A stretch of 64,000 nucleotides of DNA from Magnetaquicoccus sp039908525 (GCA_039908525.1 JAMOAY010000001.1:1-64000), one strand, 5' to 3'; shown: positions 8,501 through 16,571, numbered from the stretch's first letter. Translations and numbers: made by a program. The notes: generated from the sequence alone by a model not told the origin.

Positions 8501-9207
8501 CACTCATTTTCATCCCGACCGGACCACGGCTTGAGCCGCCCGGCCAACAACAACCGGTTGGCCAGAAGATAGGGGGAGACCCAGACCAGCTGGTCATCAA
8601 AGCCCTGCACGGAATCGTTGTGATAGGGTGCGAGGATGAAGCGGTTGTCCCCGTCGGTGTTCTCCCGCTCCGCAACGGAAACGGCCGCAGACTGGGACAC
8701 CCCTTGCGCGCTGACGGCGCCCAACCCGTTGGCGCCGTGGGAAAACACGACCGCCGGGGTATGGTCGATACCGTGCACAACCTCAACCGCCCCGGCGGTA
8801 ACCTGGGTGAAGGCCGGCCACGGCGCCTTGCTGCTGTCGGCAAAGGGTTCCGCAACGGCGTAGGTGAAACGGTTGTGCCAGGCATCCTGCTCCCCGACCC
8901 CCAGGGTGACCCAGGGCAGACGACCATGCCAGACCGAACCGTTCTTGTCACCGACACACCCCGTCCCTTGTCGCTCCTCCCGACCGGTATTGCTGCGGTC
9001 GGGGCAGGGCAGGTGGCCATGCACCAGGGTGTAGCCCAGCAGGGCCTCGTGGATCCGTTCCAGCTGCTCCTGGGTCTCCCGCCGCTGGAGATTCTCCCGC
9101 TGGATGGAGAGGGGCTGCAACAGTCCGCCCAGCAGCAGGCTGAGGATGAGCATCACCATGGCCGTCTCGACCAACGTGAAGCCGCCCGCAAACCGCTTCT
9201 CATCCAT
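8500..9207 (-). CDS. Type IV pilin-like pseudopilin
   Basis: This 235-residue protein has a class III prepilin signal: MDEKRFAGG, then FTLVETAMVMLILSLLLGG. Cleavage is expected before Phe10, and Glu5 of the mature protein is present. After the hydrophobic helix come an amphipathic helix (LSIQRENLQRRETQEQLERI) and an LPCPD...GTGC cysteine pair followed by LPWVTLGV. That arrangement is seen in a group of type II secretion/type IV pilus pseudopilins. No prepilin peptidase, assembly ATPase or other pilin gene is nearby. It is translationally coupled to the exonuclease downstream, and a GAGG ribosome-binding site precedes the ATG. Confidence 0.82.
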   Translation of the reverse strand: MDEKRFAGGFTLVETAMVMLILSLLLGGLLQPLSIQRENLQRRETQEQLERIHEALLGYTLVHGHLPCPDRSNTGREERQGTGCVGDKNGSVWHGRLPWVTLGVGEQDAWHNRFTYAVAEPFADSSKAPWPAFTQVTAGAVEVVHGIDHTPAVVFSHGANGLGAVSAQGVSQSAAVSVAERENTDGDNRFILAPYHNDSVQGFDDQLVWVSPYLLANRLLLAGRLKPWSGRDENE

Positions 9208-9645
9208 GGCTCACCCCTCTTCACCCAGCAGAACGACCTGTCGGTATCCGTTGCCTTGCGAGCACCCCCGCCGCCCCACGATAGGGAGAAGCGGGCTGGG
9301 GTTCAAGGTACGAAGAATTGCTCCCCGACTTCGGCTGTGCTAGAGTGCGTGGGGTAAGAGGGGCAAAACCGACTTTGATCCATTCGGGGGCTTTGCCCCA
9401 CAAACGCTAACATTGTTATTAAACCGTGCCTGTTTTGAGGTGCGCAGTTTTCGGGGCTTCGCCCCGAACCCCACCAAGGGCTTTGCCCCTGGACCCCACC
9501 AGGGGGATGATCCCCCTGGACCCGCAAAAGAGACGACACATCCCATTCTGGGTGCGGTTTCAACAAAAGGGAGGGGTCTGGGAGAGGCGGTTAGCCGCCT
9601 CCCGCCGCGCCGGTCGCCAGCGACCTGTTTGCCAGCGAGACCACC
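9208..9645. other. Intergenic gap with hairpin repeat, no gene seen
   Basis: This 438-base region lies between the divergent pseudopilin and recombinase-like genes. It holds a triple-hairpin element (listed separately) and a further partial GGGGGCTTTGCCCC element near 9376. I found no reading frame with coding character; the long minus-strand frames here are overlaps of the plus-strand genes. Confidence 0.6.
9450..9519. repeat. Triple-hairpin intergenic element, copy 2
   Basis: The same three-hairpin array as at 3242-3309 occurs in the same order. The hairpins are TTCGGGGC-TTC-GCCCCGAA (9450-9468), an imperfect CCAAGGGC...GCCCCTGG, and CCAGGGGGA-TGA-TCCCCCTGG (9499-9519). The connecting sequence GGACCCCACCAGGGGGAT is identical in both copies, showing common origin. 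Confidence 0.85.
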
Positions 9646-10560
9646 ATGGAAGAGAGAGAAAACCCACCGACCACTGCACCCCCCACTGCCGAACCGACCG
9701 TGCAGAGCCTCCTGCAGCGTTACCTGACGGAAATTTCCAGCAAAAAATCCCTGCTGGCCCAGGCCCGGGATGGTCGTATTGCCCGTTTCCTGGAGACGCG
9801 CCTGGGTTCCCTGCTGCTCTCCGAATTGACACCCCTGGTCCTGACCGGGTTTCGTGAAAACCGTCTGCAGCAGGCCTCGGCGGCGGCGGTCAACCGGGAC
9901 TTGGCCCTGCTCTCCCAGGTCATGGAGACGGCCATGCAGCACTGGGGGATCCCGATGACCGGCAATCCCCTCCACTCGGTGCCTCCTCCTGCGGAACTGC
10001 AGGGCCGGGGACGGCAGCTGCGCCCTGGAGAGCGGTTGCGCCTGGTGGCGGCCTGTGGTCGGCACAGCAACCCGATGCTGGGCTGGGTGGTGCGCCTCAT
10101 TCTGGCCACCGGGATGCGCAAGGTGGAGGTGTTGCACCTGCAACGGACCCATGTGGATCTGAAAGCTCGTCTGTTGCAGCTGCCAAAAGTGGGCGCCACG
10201 GGCGTCTCCCGCCCGGTCCCCCTCAGTCGGGAGGCGGCCAGGGTCTGCAAAGAGGCCCTGCAGCACGGCCAGGAGAGCGCCGACACCCCACTGATCTTTT
10301 TTGGTGAACCGGGCAAATGGGGTCAGCGTCGCCCCTATGCCATCGACCGGGTGCTGCGCCAGGCGATGAGCCGGGCGCGTCTGAAACCCTACAGTTGCGA
10401 TGAACTCCGCGACGATGCCATCGGCCGTATGCGGGAGGCGGGTCTGACGGAAGCGGAGGTGGTGGCCATCACCGGCCTGCGCACCCTGCGCATCGACCGG
10501 CGCGCGCCCCATCTGCAGCCGGCCCTGCTGGTGCAACGGCTGGATGCCCTGGAGTTGTAA
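9646..10560 (+). CDS. Degenerate tyrosine recombinase/integrase-family protein
   Basis: This 304-residue protein has an N-terminal SAM-like core-binding region (about residues 18-110) and a C-terminal integrase-like domain. The first catalytic Arg is present in TGMRKVEVLHL (R158), and the beta-hairpin Lys in PKVGATGVSRPVPLS (K181). In the box II region, CDELRDDA keeps Arg255 but has Asp252 where His is normal. The second His position, after ITG, is Leu278. The expected RYAHL nucleophile region reads RRAPHL, with Ala287 in the tyrosine position. Strand cleavage therefore looks lost, although DNA binding may remain. It ends three bases before the miaA start, so it is co-transcribed with a housekeeping gene rather than sitting in an obvious mobile element. 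Confidence 0.75.
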   Translation: MEERENPPTTAPPTAEPTVQSLLQRYLTEISSKKSLLAQARDGRIARFLETRLGSLLLSELTPLVLTGFRENRLQQASAAAVNRDLALLSQVMETAMQHWGIPMTGNPLHSVPPPAELQGRGRQLRPGERLRLVAACGRHSNPMLGWVVRLILATGMRKVEVLHLQRTHVDLKARLLQLPKVGATGVSRPVPLSREAARVCKEALQHGQESADTPLIFFGEPGKWGQRRPYAIDRVLRQAMSRARLKPYSCDELRDDAIGRMREAGLTEAEVVAITGLRTLRIDRRAPHLQPALLVQRLDALEL

Positions 10561-10563
10561 CAG

Positions 10564-11517
10564 GTGACGACCTCCCGTTGCCCTCCCCCACTCCTGGTCG
10601 TCCTCGGCCCGACCGCGTCGGGCAAGACCCGCCTGGCGGTCTCTCTGGCCCGGCGACTGGCAGCCGACAAGGGGATCCCGTGCGAACTCCTCTCCGCCGA
10701 CTCCCGGCAGCTGTTCCGGGGCATGGATATCGGCACCGGCAAGGATCTGGCCGAGTATGGTACGCTCCCCTGCCATCTGCTCGATCTCTGTGACCCCGGA
10801 GAGGCGTTCAGTGTCTATGATTTCCAGCAGCACTGTTATCGCGCCCTGGAGACCATTCACGCCCGGGGTCATCTGCCGATCCTGGTGGGGGGCTCCGGGC
10901 TCTATCTGGATGCCATCGTGCGGGGCTATGATCTGCTGCCGGTGGCCGAAAACCAGGCACTGCGGCAACAGCTGGACGCCTGCAGCGCGGCAGAACTGGA
11001 GGCACTGCTCCGGCAACTGCAACCCCGACTGCACAATCACACCGATCTGGACAGCCGGGAGCGGATGCTGCGGGCCATTGAAATCGCCGCCGCACGGCAG
11101 GACCATCCACCCATCCACCCCGCGCCAGCTTTGCATCTGCTCATTGTTGGGATACAGTGGCCGCGCGCCCTGTTGCGGAAGCGGATCACGGCCCGCCTGC
11201 AGGAGCGCCTGGAGGCGGGTCTGCTGGCCGAGGTGGAGCGGTTGCTGGCCGGTGGTCTCGCCGCCGAACGGCTGGCGGCCTATGGGCTGGAGTACCGCTT
11301 TGCCTGTCGTCATCTGGCGGGCGAGTTGGCCTGGGAGCCGTTTTTTCAAGGTTTGAATCGGGCCATTCACCAGTTTGCCAAGCGCCAGGAGACCTGGTTT
11401 CGGCGCATGGAGCGCCATGGGGTGGTCATCCACTGGGTACAGGGCGAGGCGGAGCCGCTGCGGGAGGCCGAACAGATCCTGCACCGGCAGGGATTTCCTG
11501 GAGAATGGGGCACGTAG
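10564..11517 (+). CDS. miaA: tRNA dimethylallyltransferase MiaA
   Basis: This 317-residue enzyme transfers dimethylallyl from DMAPP to N6 of A37 in tRNAs reading UNN codons. It shows the P-loop GPTASGKT (residues 15-22), the family signature SADSRQLFRGMDIGTGK (usually SADS-QVY-GMDIGTAK), GGSGLYLDAIVRGY, and RAIEIA. The C-terminal AYGLEYRFACRHLAG replaces the usual IGYKE(L/I) region, so this MiaA is somewhat divergent there. Initiation is at GTG, three bases after the upstream TAA, which suggests translational coupling. Confidence 0.93.
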   Translation: MTTSRCPPPLLVVLGPTASGKTRLAVSLARRLAADKGIPCELLSADSRQLFRGMDIGTGKDLAEYGTLPCHLLDLCDPGEAFSVYDFQQHCYRALETIHARGHLPILVGGSGLYLDAIVRGYDLLPVAENQALRQQLDACSAAELEALLRQLQPRLHNHTDLDSRERMLRAIEIAAARQDHPPIHPAPALHLLIVGIQWPRALLRKRITARLQERLEAGLLAEVERLLAGGLAAERLAAYGLEYRFACRHLAGELAWEPFFQGLNRAIHQFAKRQETWFRRMERHGVVIHWVQGEAEPLREAEQILHRQGFPGEWGT

Positions 11518-11535
11518 AGACACGAGGAGAACCGC

Positions 11536-11952
11536 ATGGAAGAACCCCTGTACGACCTGCGCATCTACTACTGCGTCAACAGCCGGGATGCCGGTCACCC
11601 CCAAGGCGACTGCAGCCGCCGGGGCGCCCAGGATCTGCAAAACCATCTGGTCGAACGGTTGAAACAGCTGCCGGAGAGCTGCCGCGTGCGCGTCAGCAGC
11701 TCAGGTTGTCTGAACCGTTGCCAATCGGGGCCCGCCCTGGTGATCTATCCGCAGGGGGTCTGGTACCGTTACCGCAGCCAGGCCGACATCAATGAGATCG
11801 TACAGCGCCATCTGCTCGGCGGCGAGCAGGTACAGCGGCTGTTGATCTCCGCCGCCGACCCGACCCCTGGCGGAAAGGATCCGCCCAGACAAAAACCGTC
11901 AGTGGGTGGGGGCAGGCGGAACCGAGGGTACAACAAGGACAGGTTGGCGTAG
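11536..11952 (+). CDS. Thioredoxin-fold (2Fe-2S) ferredoxin domain protein
   Basis: This is a 138-residue small protein. The cysteine arrangement DCSRRGAQ near residue 30, then SSSGCLNRCQSGPALVIYP around residues 59-76, matches the thioredoxin-like 2Fe-2S ferredoxins (Shethna/NuoE-type). The segment VWYRYRSQADINEIVQRHL is also typical of that family. A basic, Gly/Pro-rich tail of about 30 residues follows and may be disordered. GAGGAGA lies just before the ATG. It follows miaA by 18 bases and probably belongs to the same transcript. The electron-transfer role is inferred from the family. Confidence 0.8.
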   Translation: MEEPLYDLRIYYCVNSRDAGHPQGDCSRRGAQDLQNHLVERLKQLPESCRVRVSSSGCLNRCQSGPALVIYPQGVWYRYRSQADINEIVQRHLLGGEQVQRLLISAADPTPGGKDPPRQKPSVGGGRRNRGYNKDRLA

Positions 11953-11979
11953 CTCCTGGGTGGGGTGCCGGATTTTTGC

Positions 11980-12009
11980 TTGTCAGAAACTTTTCTGTCA
12001 CGCTACACT
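11980..12009 (+). promoter_or_regulatory. Possible sigma-70 promoter for the carbonic anhydrase gene
   Basis: TTGTCA and TACACT are separated by 18 bases, ending 86 bases before the start codon. The boxes match consensus at five and four positions respectively. Confidence 0.4.
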
Positions 12010-12095
12010 GCTCGGCGGGTTTCCGTTGGCGGGACACTCCCCTTGCATTCCGGAACACCCATTCCATCCTCATGAACCCAACAGGAGAATCTCTC

Positions 12096-12806
12096 ATGTG
12101 TAATCACTCTGTGACCCGGCGTACTCTGCTCACGGGCATGGCGGCGGGTGTCGGTGCCCTGATGTTGCCTGGTCTCTCCTGGGCGAGCGGTCCGGCGGCG
12201 GCGGCCCCGACCGTTACGCCCGATCAGGCCCTGCAATGGCTGCAAGAGGGCAACGCCCGTTTTCTGGCCGGCAAGTCGGAGCGCCCGAACCTCTCCCCGA
12301 CGCGCATTGCCGACACCTTTGTCAACGGTCAACACCCCTTTGCCACCATCATCTCCTGCTCCGACTCCAGGGTGCCCGTCGAGCATCTGTTTGATCGCGG
12401 CATCGGGGATCTGTTCGTGATCCGGGTGGCCGGCAACGTGGCCGATACCGACGAAATCGGCACCACCGAATATGGCGCGGGCCATCTGCACACCCCGCTG
12501 ATTCTGGTCCTCGGCCACACCAAGTGCGGCGCGGTGACAGCCGTGGTCAAGGGGGACAGCGTGGGAGGCAGCATTCCCAAGCTGGTGGACAATATCATCC
12601 CGGCCGCCAAACGGTCCAAAGAGAAGGGGCTGACCGGTGACGCGCTGGTTCTGGACGCCATCCGTGAAAATGTTTTCCAGTCGATGCAGGATCTGTTGGC
12701 CAACAGCGAAGAGTTGCGCCACCTGGAGCACGCCGGCAAGGTCAAAATGGTCGGGGCGCTCTACCATATCGAAGATGGCAGCATGGAGTGGTTGAAGCGG
12801 GGTTAA
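12096..12806 (+). CDS. Tat-exported beta-class carbonic anhydrase
   Basis: This 236-residue zinc enzyme interconverts CO2 and bicarbonate. The N-terminus has a twin-arginine signal (TRRTLLTG, then a hydrophobic stretch and ASG-like cleavage region), so the enzyme is predicted to be periplasmic. Beta-class zinc ligands are visible in SCSDSRVPVE (Cys, with the Asp-Arg dyad) and HTKCGAV (His and Cys). FVIRVAGNVAD and TTEYGAGHL are further family landmarks. The start is set by AGGAGA eight bases before ATG; a longer in-frame reading upstream has no family similarity. The same window carries the tatABC genes that would export it. Confidence 0.93.
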   Translation: MCNHSVTRRTLLTGMAAGVGALMLPGLSWASGPAAAAPTVTPDQALQWLQEGNARFLAGKSERPNLSPTRIADTFVNGQHPFATIISCSDSRVPVEHLFDRGIGDLFVIRVAGNVADTDEIGTTEYGAGHLHTPLILVLGHTKCGAVTAVVKGDSVGGSIPKLVDNIIPAAKRSKEKGLTGDALVLDAIRENVFQSMQDLLANSEELRHLEHAGKVKMVGALYHIEDGSMEWLKRG

Positions 12807-12986
12807 CTCCGGAGGCCGCAACCCGCGCGTCGTCGCGTGACAATACCCGGGGTCTGTGGGAAGATCCATCTCCCCAGGCCCCGGGTTGTCCTGTCGGTGC
12901 CCTGCGTGACACACGAAGGGCTTCTCCGTGCCTCGTGACCGCACCCGCCCATCAAGGAACCTCTTACCCGCACAAGGATGTCCATC

Positions 12987-14189
12987 GTGTCAGAACCGGA
13001 GCGCAATCGCAAAGAGATCCGTTACGCCGAGGCCAAACGGGTCACCCAGGTTGGTACCGTGGGGGATATCATCTTGACCTTTGGCAAGATCCTGATCGGC
13101 CTGCTGACCAACTCCGCCGCCCTGCTGGCCGAAGGCCTGCACTCGGGCGCGGATCTGCTGTTCGACGTGGCGGTGCTGCTGGGCATGAAGATCGCCCAGC
13201 GCAAACCCGATGAGAGTCACCCCTATGGGCATGGCAAATTCGAAGGGCTGATCACCCTGTTTCTCGCCGCACTCCTGCTGATGGTGGCGGTCGGGGTGGT
13301 GGTGGATGCGGTGCAGCGCATGAACTCCGGCGCCCTGCAGGCGCCAGGCGGCTGGGCATTCTGGGCGGCATTGGGCTCCATCCTTACCAAAGAGGCGCTG
13401 TTCCATTATACCGTGCGGGTGGGGCGCCGGCTGAAATCCAACATCATCATGGCCAATGCCTGGCACCACCGGGCAGACTCCATCTCCTCGTTTGCCGCCA
13501 TGCTCGGTATCGGCGGGGCACTGTTGGGCTACCCCATTCTGGATCCGGTCGCAGCCATCGCCGTCGCCTTTTTTGTCAGCAAGGTCGGTTTTGAGATAGG
13601 CCGGGATGCCATCAAGGAGCTGACGGATGCCTCCGACGCCGTGGACCATGAAATCCGCCAGCGCATCAACCAGTTGATCCACGAGATACCCGATGTGCTG
13701 TCGGCCCACGTCGTCACCGCCCGACAACTGGGGCCCGACATCATCGTCGATGTGCATGTAGAGGTGCCCTTGTGCCTGTCTGTGTCCGAAGGGCATCAGG
13801 TGGCCGAACAGGTCAGACGCAGCCTGCTGCAGCAGGTGGATTCAATTACAGAGGTGGTGGTACATGTCGATACGGAAGATGACATGGAGAGAAGCCTGCC
13901 TGCACAGCCTCCCAGGCACGAGATCCTGCGGTGGGTGTTGCGGGAGATCCCGGACCACCACCCGATTGTGGGGGTGATCCGTCTGCAACCTCACTATGTC
14001 CGGGATGGCATCTACCTGGATCTGGTCCTGGAGGCCGACGACTCCTGCTCGCTCGAGGCAGTGCACGACGACGCCCAACAGCTATGCAACCGCCTGTTGA
14101 ACCTCGGCAAAAATATCCTGGAGGTGCGTACCAGTCTGGGGTCCGCCGAGCAGCAGTCTCTTTGTCCGCCGAAAAGACAGGGCCATTGA
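12987..14189 (+). CDS. Cation diffusion facilitator (CDF) metal transporter
   Basis: This protein of about 400 residues exports divalent metal by proton antiport. The N-terminal membrane domain has six helices with metal-site motifs AEGLHSGADLLFD in helix 2 and HHRADSISS in helix 5. The cytoplasmic part starts near DASDAVDHEIRQRINQ and has the CDF alpha-beta dimerisation fold (HVVTARQLGPDIIVDVHVEV). About 100 extra C-terminal residues follow, apparently a second diverged copy of the cytoplasmic fold, which makes it longer than simple CDFs. I prefer the GTG at 12987, because AAGGA sits eight bases upstream of it. The ATG at 12978, which adds three residues, overlaps that site. The metal cannot be told from sequence; MamB/MamM of magnetosomes belong to the same family. 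Confidence 0.9.
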   Translation: MSEPERNRKEIRYAEAKRVTQVGTVGDIILTFGKILIGLLTNSAALLAEGLHSGADLLFDVAVLLGMKIAQRKPDESHPYGHGKFEGLITLFLAALLLMVAVGVVVDAVQRMNSGALQAPGGWAFWAALGSILTKEALFHYTVRVGRRLKSNIIMANAWHHRADSISSFAAMLGIGGALLGYPILDPVAAIAVAFFVSKVGFEIGRDAIKELTDASDAVDHEIRQRINQLIHEIPDVLSAHVVTARQLGPDIIVDVHVEVPLCLSVSEGHQVAEQVRRSLLQQVDSITEVVVHVDTEDDMERSLPAQPPRHEILRWVLREIPDHHPIVGVIRLQPHYVRDGIYLDLVLEADDSCSLEAVHDDAQQLCNRLLNLGKNILEVRTSLGSAEQQSLCPPKRQGH

Positions 14190-14210
14190 TCTCCCCTCGC
14201 CGTCCAGAAG

Positions 14211-14270
14211 ATGCGCGGGCCTTGCCCCGCACCCCTGCCAAGGCTCTGCCATGGACCCGCGCGGATGTGT
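14211..14270. repeat. Decayed copy of the hairpin intergenic element
   Basis: The stretch GCGGG-CCTTGC-CCCGC, then CCTGCCAAGGCTCTGCCATGG, follows the hairpin-CTTTGCCCC-hairpin plan of the intact elements but with many changes. It lies between the convergent CDF gene and the small hypothetical gene. Confidence 0.5.
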
Positions 14271-14277
14271 CGCCCCG

Positions 14278-14664
14278 CTATTTCTTGGATTTTTTCTTTG
14301 CCTTGCGGCGTGCCGGGGGCGAGTGGACCACGGGCTGCGCCACCGGCTGTTGTTGAGCCGCCTGCACGACCGGAGAGAGAACGGGCGTCGCCGCCGGGGG
14401 ATAGAAGCGCTCCAACAGGGCCATGACCAGATCCGGGCTGATTCTGCGCTCGAGCAACACCCGTTGTACCTCTGCGGCAGGCGTGCCCAAACGCTGCTGC
14501 GACAGAACAAACTCAACGATGAGAATGACCGCAGAGACCACATCCCGATCGATGCCGAACTCGACCAGGGCCTGCTGGACGCCGGTCGCAGGCACACCCA
14601 GGCGCAATTTCGATGTCACAAACTCGGCAAGCAACGCCACGTTTTCTTCTCTTCTGGTCACCAT
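14278..14664 (-). CDS. Small hypothetical protein with duplicated helical domain
   Basis: I do not recognise this 128-residue protein. It contains two tandem homologous segments of about 38 residues. The first has LLAEFVTSKLRLGVPATGVQ and the second LIVEFVLSQQRLGTPAAEVQ, each followed by a hydrophobic short helix (FGIDRDVV and RRISPDLV). The C-terminus is a Pro/Gln/Val-rich linker ending in a strongly basic tail (RRKAKKKSKK), which could contact nucleic acid or membrane. GGAGAG precedes the ATG; a GTG immediately upstream is an alternative. Genes around it do not indicate a function. Confidence 0.7.
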   Translation of the reverse strand: MVTRREENVALLAEFVTSKLRLGVPATGVQQALVEFGIDRDVVSAVILIVEFVLSQQRLGTPAAEVQRVLLERRISPDLVMALLERFYPPAATPVLSPVVQAAQQQPVAQPVVHSPPARRKAKKKSKK

Positions 14665-14815
14665 CACTCACTCTCCAGCAAAATAACAACGGGTCTCACC
14701 CGGTAACAGCACACACGCCGCAAGCAAAAATCTCCATCTCTGCCGGATCGGCTTTGTCGCACAAAAAACCATAGCTGACAAGGGCTAAAATGGCCCATGC
14801 CGCAGGTGGCAATGA

Positions 14816-15718
14816 TCAAGAACAGGCAGGCGCCTCCCCCTCCCCCGCATACACAGCCACCCCGCCGTCCCCACCACTCCTGAGAGTACACAAGGCCTTG
14901 TCGGCCGCATTCAACAGGCTGTCGACCGTTTGACCATGGTCGGGAAACAGACAGATGCCGATGTCCGCCTTCAATCGACAGGCACACTCCTGCACCACGA
15001 AGGGTTCCTGCACAGCCTGGAGGATCTCCTCGCTCACCCTGACGGCCTGATCATGATCGCCAACCGATGAAAGAATCAAGGCAAACTCGCCCACGCCCAT
15101 GCGTGCCAACGTGTCGGTATCCCGCTTCATGGCCTGCTGGCGGACACGACTGCAGGCGACCTCCAGCACGGTATCGATGGCCACCGGCGCCAAGGCCGCA
15201 TCACCCAGCGTGCTGAGGTCAACATCGAGAAATCCCACCGCCATTTTTTGCTTGTGCCGTGTGCAACGCCGGATCTCCTGTTTGAGCAACTCATGAAAAA
15301 GCATGCGGTTGGGCACCCCGGTCGCCCGATCGATCATGCCACCCAGGGTCAGATGGGTTTTCAAACGGGCCAACAGAATCACCGGATTGATCGGTTTTCT
15401 GACATAGTCAACGGCTCCCAGTGCAAATCCCTTGACCTCATGCTCGGTCTGACCCATGCCGGTGATGAACAGGATCGGGATGGCACGGGTGGCAGGGTTC
15501 GCCTTGAGGCGCCTGCATACCTCAAAACCATCGATATCCGGCATCATCACATCCAACAGGATCAGATCCGGGTGGGGCAAAAGGTTCGCCTGTCGCACAG
15601 CCTGTTCGCCATTCAGAGCCACGCGCGTCCGGTAGTGTTTTTTGAGACATGTGACCAGGATTTCCACGTGGACTTTCTGATCATCGACGATCAGGACAGT
15701 TTGTTGCTGCAGTAACAT
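14816..15718 (-). CDS. Response regulator with degenerate GGDEF domain
   Basis: This 300-residue protein has a receiver domain followed by a diguanylate-cyclase-like domain. The receiver is intact: VLIVDDQ (Asp12, Asp13), the phospho-acceptor Asp56 in LILLDVMMPDIDGFE, and Lys108 in DYVRKP. The second domain starts near DRATGVPNRMLFHELL (residue 130), as GGDEF domains do. Its signature reads MGVGEF (residues 207-212) instead of GGDEF/GGEEF, and the usual FKxxND region reads STLGDA. Cyclic-di-GMP synthesis is therefore doubtful; it may be a signalling output that binds partners only. No sensor kinase is adjacent. The ATG follows GAGGGG about 13 bases upstream. Confidence 0.88.
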   Translation of the reverse strand: MLLQQQTVLIVDDQKVHVEILVTCLKKHYRTRVALNGEQAVRQANLLPHPDLILLDVMMPDIDGFEVCRRLKANPATRAIPILFITGMGQTEHEVKGFALGAVDYVRKPINPVILLARLKTHLTLGGMIDRATGVPNRMLFHELLKQEIRRCTRHKQKMAVGFLDVDLSTLGDAALAPVAIDTVLEVACSRVRQQAMKRDTDTLARMGVGEFALILSSVGDHDQAVRVSEEILQAVQEPFVVQECACRLKADIGICLFPDHGQTVDSLLNAADKALCTLRSGGDGGVAVYAGEGEAPACS

Positions 15719-15797
15719 GGCGCTTGCAACCCCTCAACGACGGCCTCTCCAATCTGCCTTCCCTCCGCATGCCATCCCCGCCTCCCCGGCACCCCTC

Positions 15798-16571
15798 TCA
15801 CGCCCACATCTTCCAGGGAGCCTTGCCACTCACGTAAAGGGATTCCAGATAGTTCTTGTCCCGCAAGGTATCCATCGGATGCCAAAAACCGGCATGTTCG
15901 TAGGCCATCAACTGTCCATCAAGAGCGAGCTGTGCCAGAGGACCCTCCTCCCACACGGTGCTGTCGTCGGTGATATACTCCAACACCGAGGGCGACAGCA
16001 CAAAGAAGCCGCCGCTGATCATCTTGCCATCCCCCCTGGGTTTCTCCCCGAAGCGCACGACCCGCCTGTCGTCTAGATCCAGGACACCAAACCGACCTGG
16101 CGCATAGGTGGCCGTCAGGGTGGCTGCCTTGCCGTGGTTGTGGTGAAAGGCAACCGTGGCGCTGATATCCTGGTCGGTCACCCCATCCCCGTAGGTCAAA
16201 CAAAAGGCCTTTTCCCCGGCAAGATAGTTGGCAACCCGCTTCAACCGCCCCCCCGTCATTGTATGAAGACCCGTATCCACCAGGGTGACCACCCATGGCT
16301 CAGCCCGTTGCTGGTGAACTTCCATTCTGTTGGAACGCATGTCAAATGTGACATCCGACGTATGCAGGAAATAGTTGGAGAAATACTCTTTGATTAGATA
16401 GCCTTTGTATCCGCAGCAGATGATGAAATCATGGATGCCATGGTGGGAATAGATCTTCATGATATGCCAGAGGATCGGCATCCCCCCCAGCTCAACCATC
16501 GGTTTGGGGTAGTTGACCGTCTCTTCACTCAAGCGGGTACCCAACCCACCGGCGAGAATTACAACTTTCAT
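15798..16571 (-). CDS. rfbF: Glucose-1-phosphate cytidylyltransferase RfbF
   Basis: This 257-residue nucleotidyltransferase makes CDP-glucose from CTP and glucose 1-phosphate, the first step to CDP-3,6-dideoxyhexoses and related surface sugars. The N-terminus MKVVILAGGLGTRLSEET and YPKPMVELGGMPILWHIMK are the sugar-nucleotide binding motif. LTYGDGVTD holds the metal-binding Asp, and GFWHPMDTLRDK is the RfbF C-terminal signature. The length equals the family norm. AGGGGG lies before the ATG; the longer in-frame reading upstream is not similar to the family. The next enzyme, CDP-glucose 4,6-dehydratase, is not in the window. Confidence 0.95.
   Translation of the reverse strand: MKVVILAGGLGTRLSEETVNYPKPMVELGGMPILWHIMKIYSHHGIHDFIICCGYKGYLIKEYFSNYFLHTSDVTFDMRSNRMEVHQQRAEPWVVTLVDTGLHTMTGGRLKRVANYLAGEKAFCLTYGDGVTDQDISATVAFHHNHGKAATLTATYAPGRFGVLDLDDRRVVRFGEKPRGDGKMISGGFFVLSPSVLEYITDDSTVWEEGPLAQLALDGQLMAYEHAGFWHPMDTLRDKNYLESLYVSGKAPWKMWA

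Noticed and set aside
9646..10560. Integrative element or prophage marked by the integrase-like gene
   Set aside because: No attachment-site repeats, tRNA target or other phage genes were found, and the key catalytic residues are missing.
9340..11646. 768-codon minus-strand open frame opposite the recombinase and miaA
   Set aside because: The plus strand encodes a clear MiaA with its P-loop and signature; the opposite frame has Gln/Pro/His-rich shadow composition and no motif.
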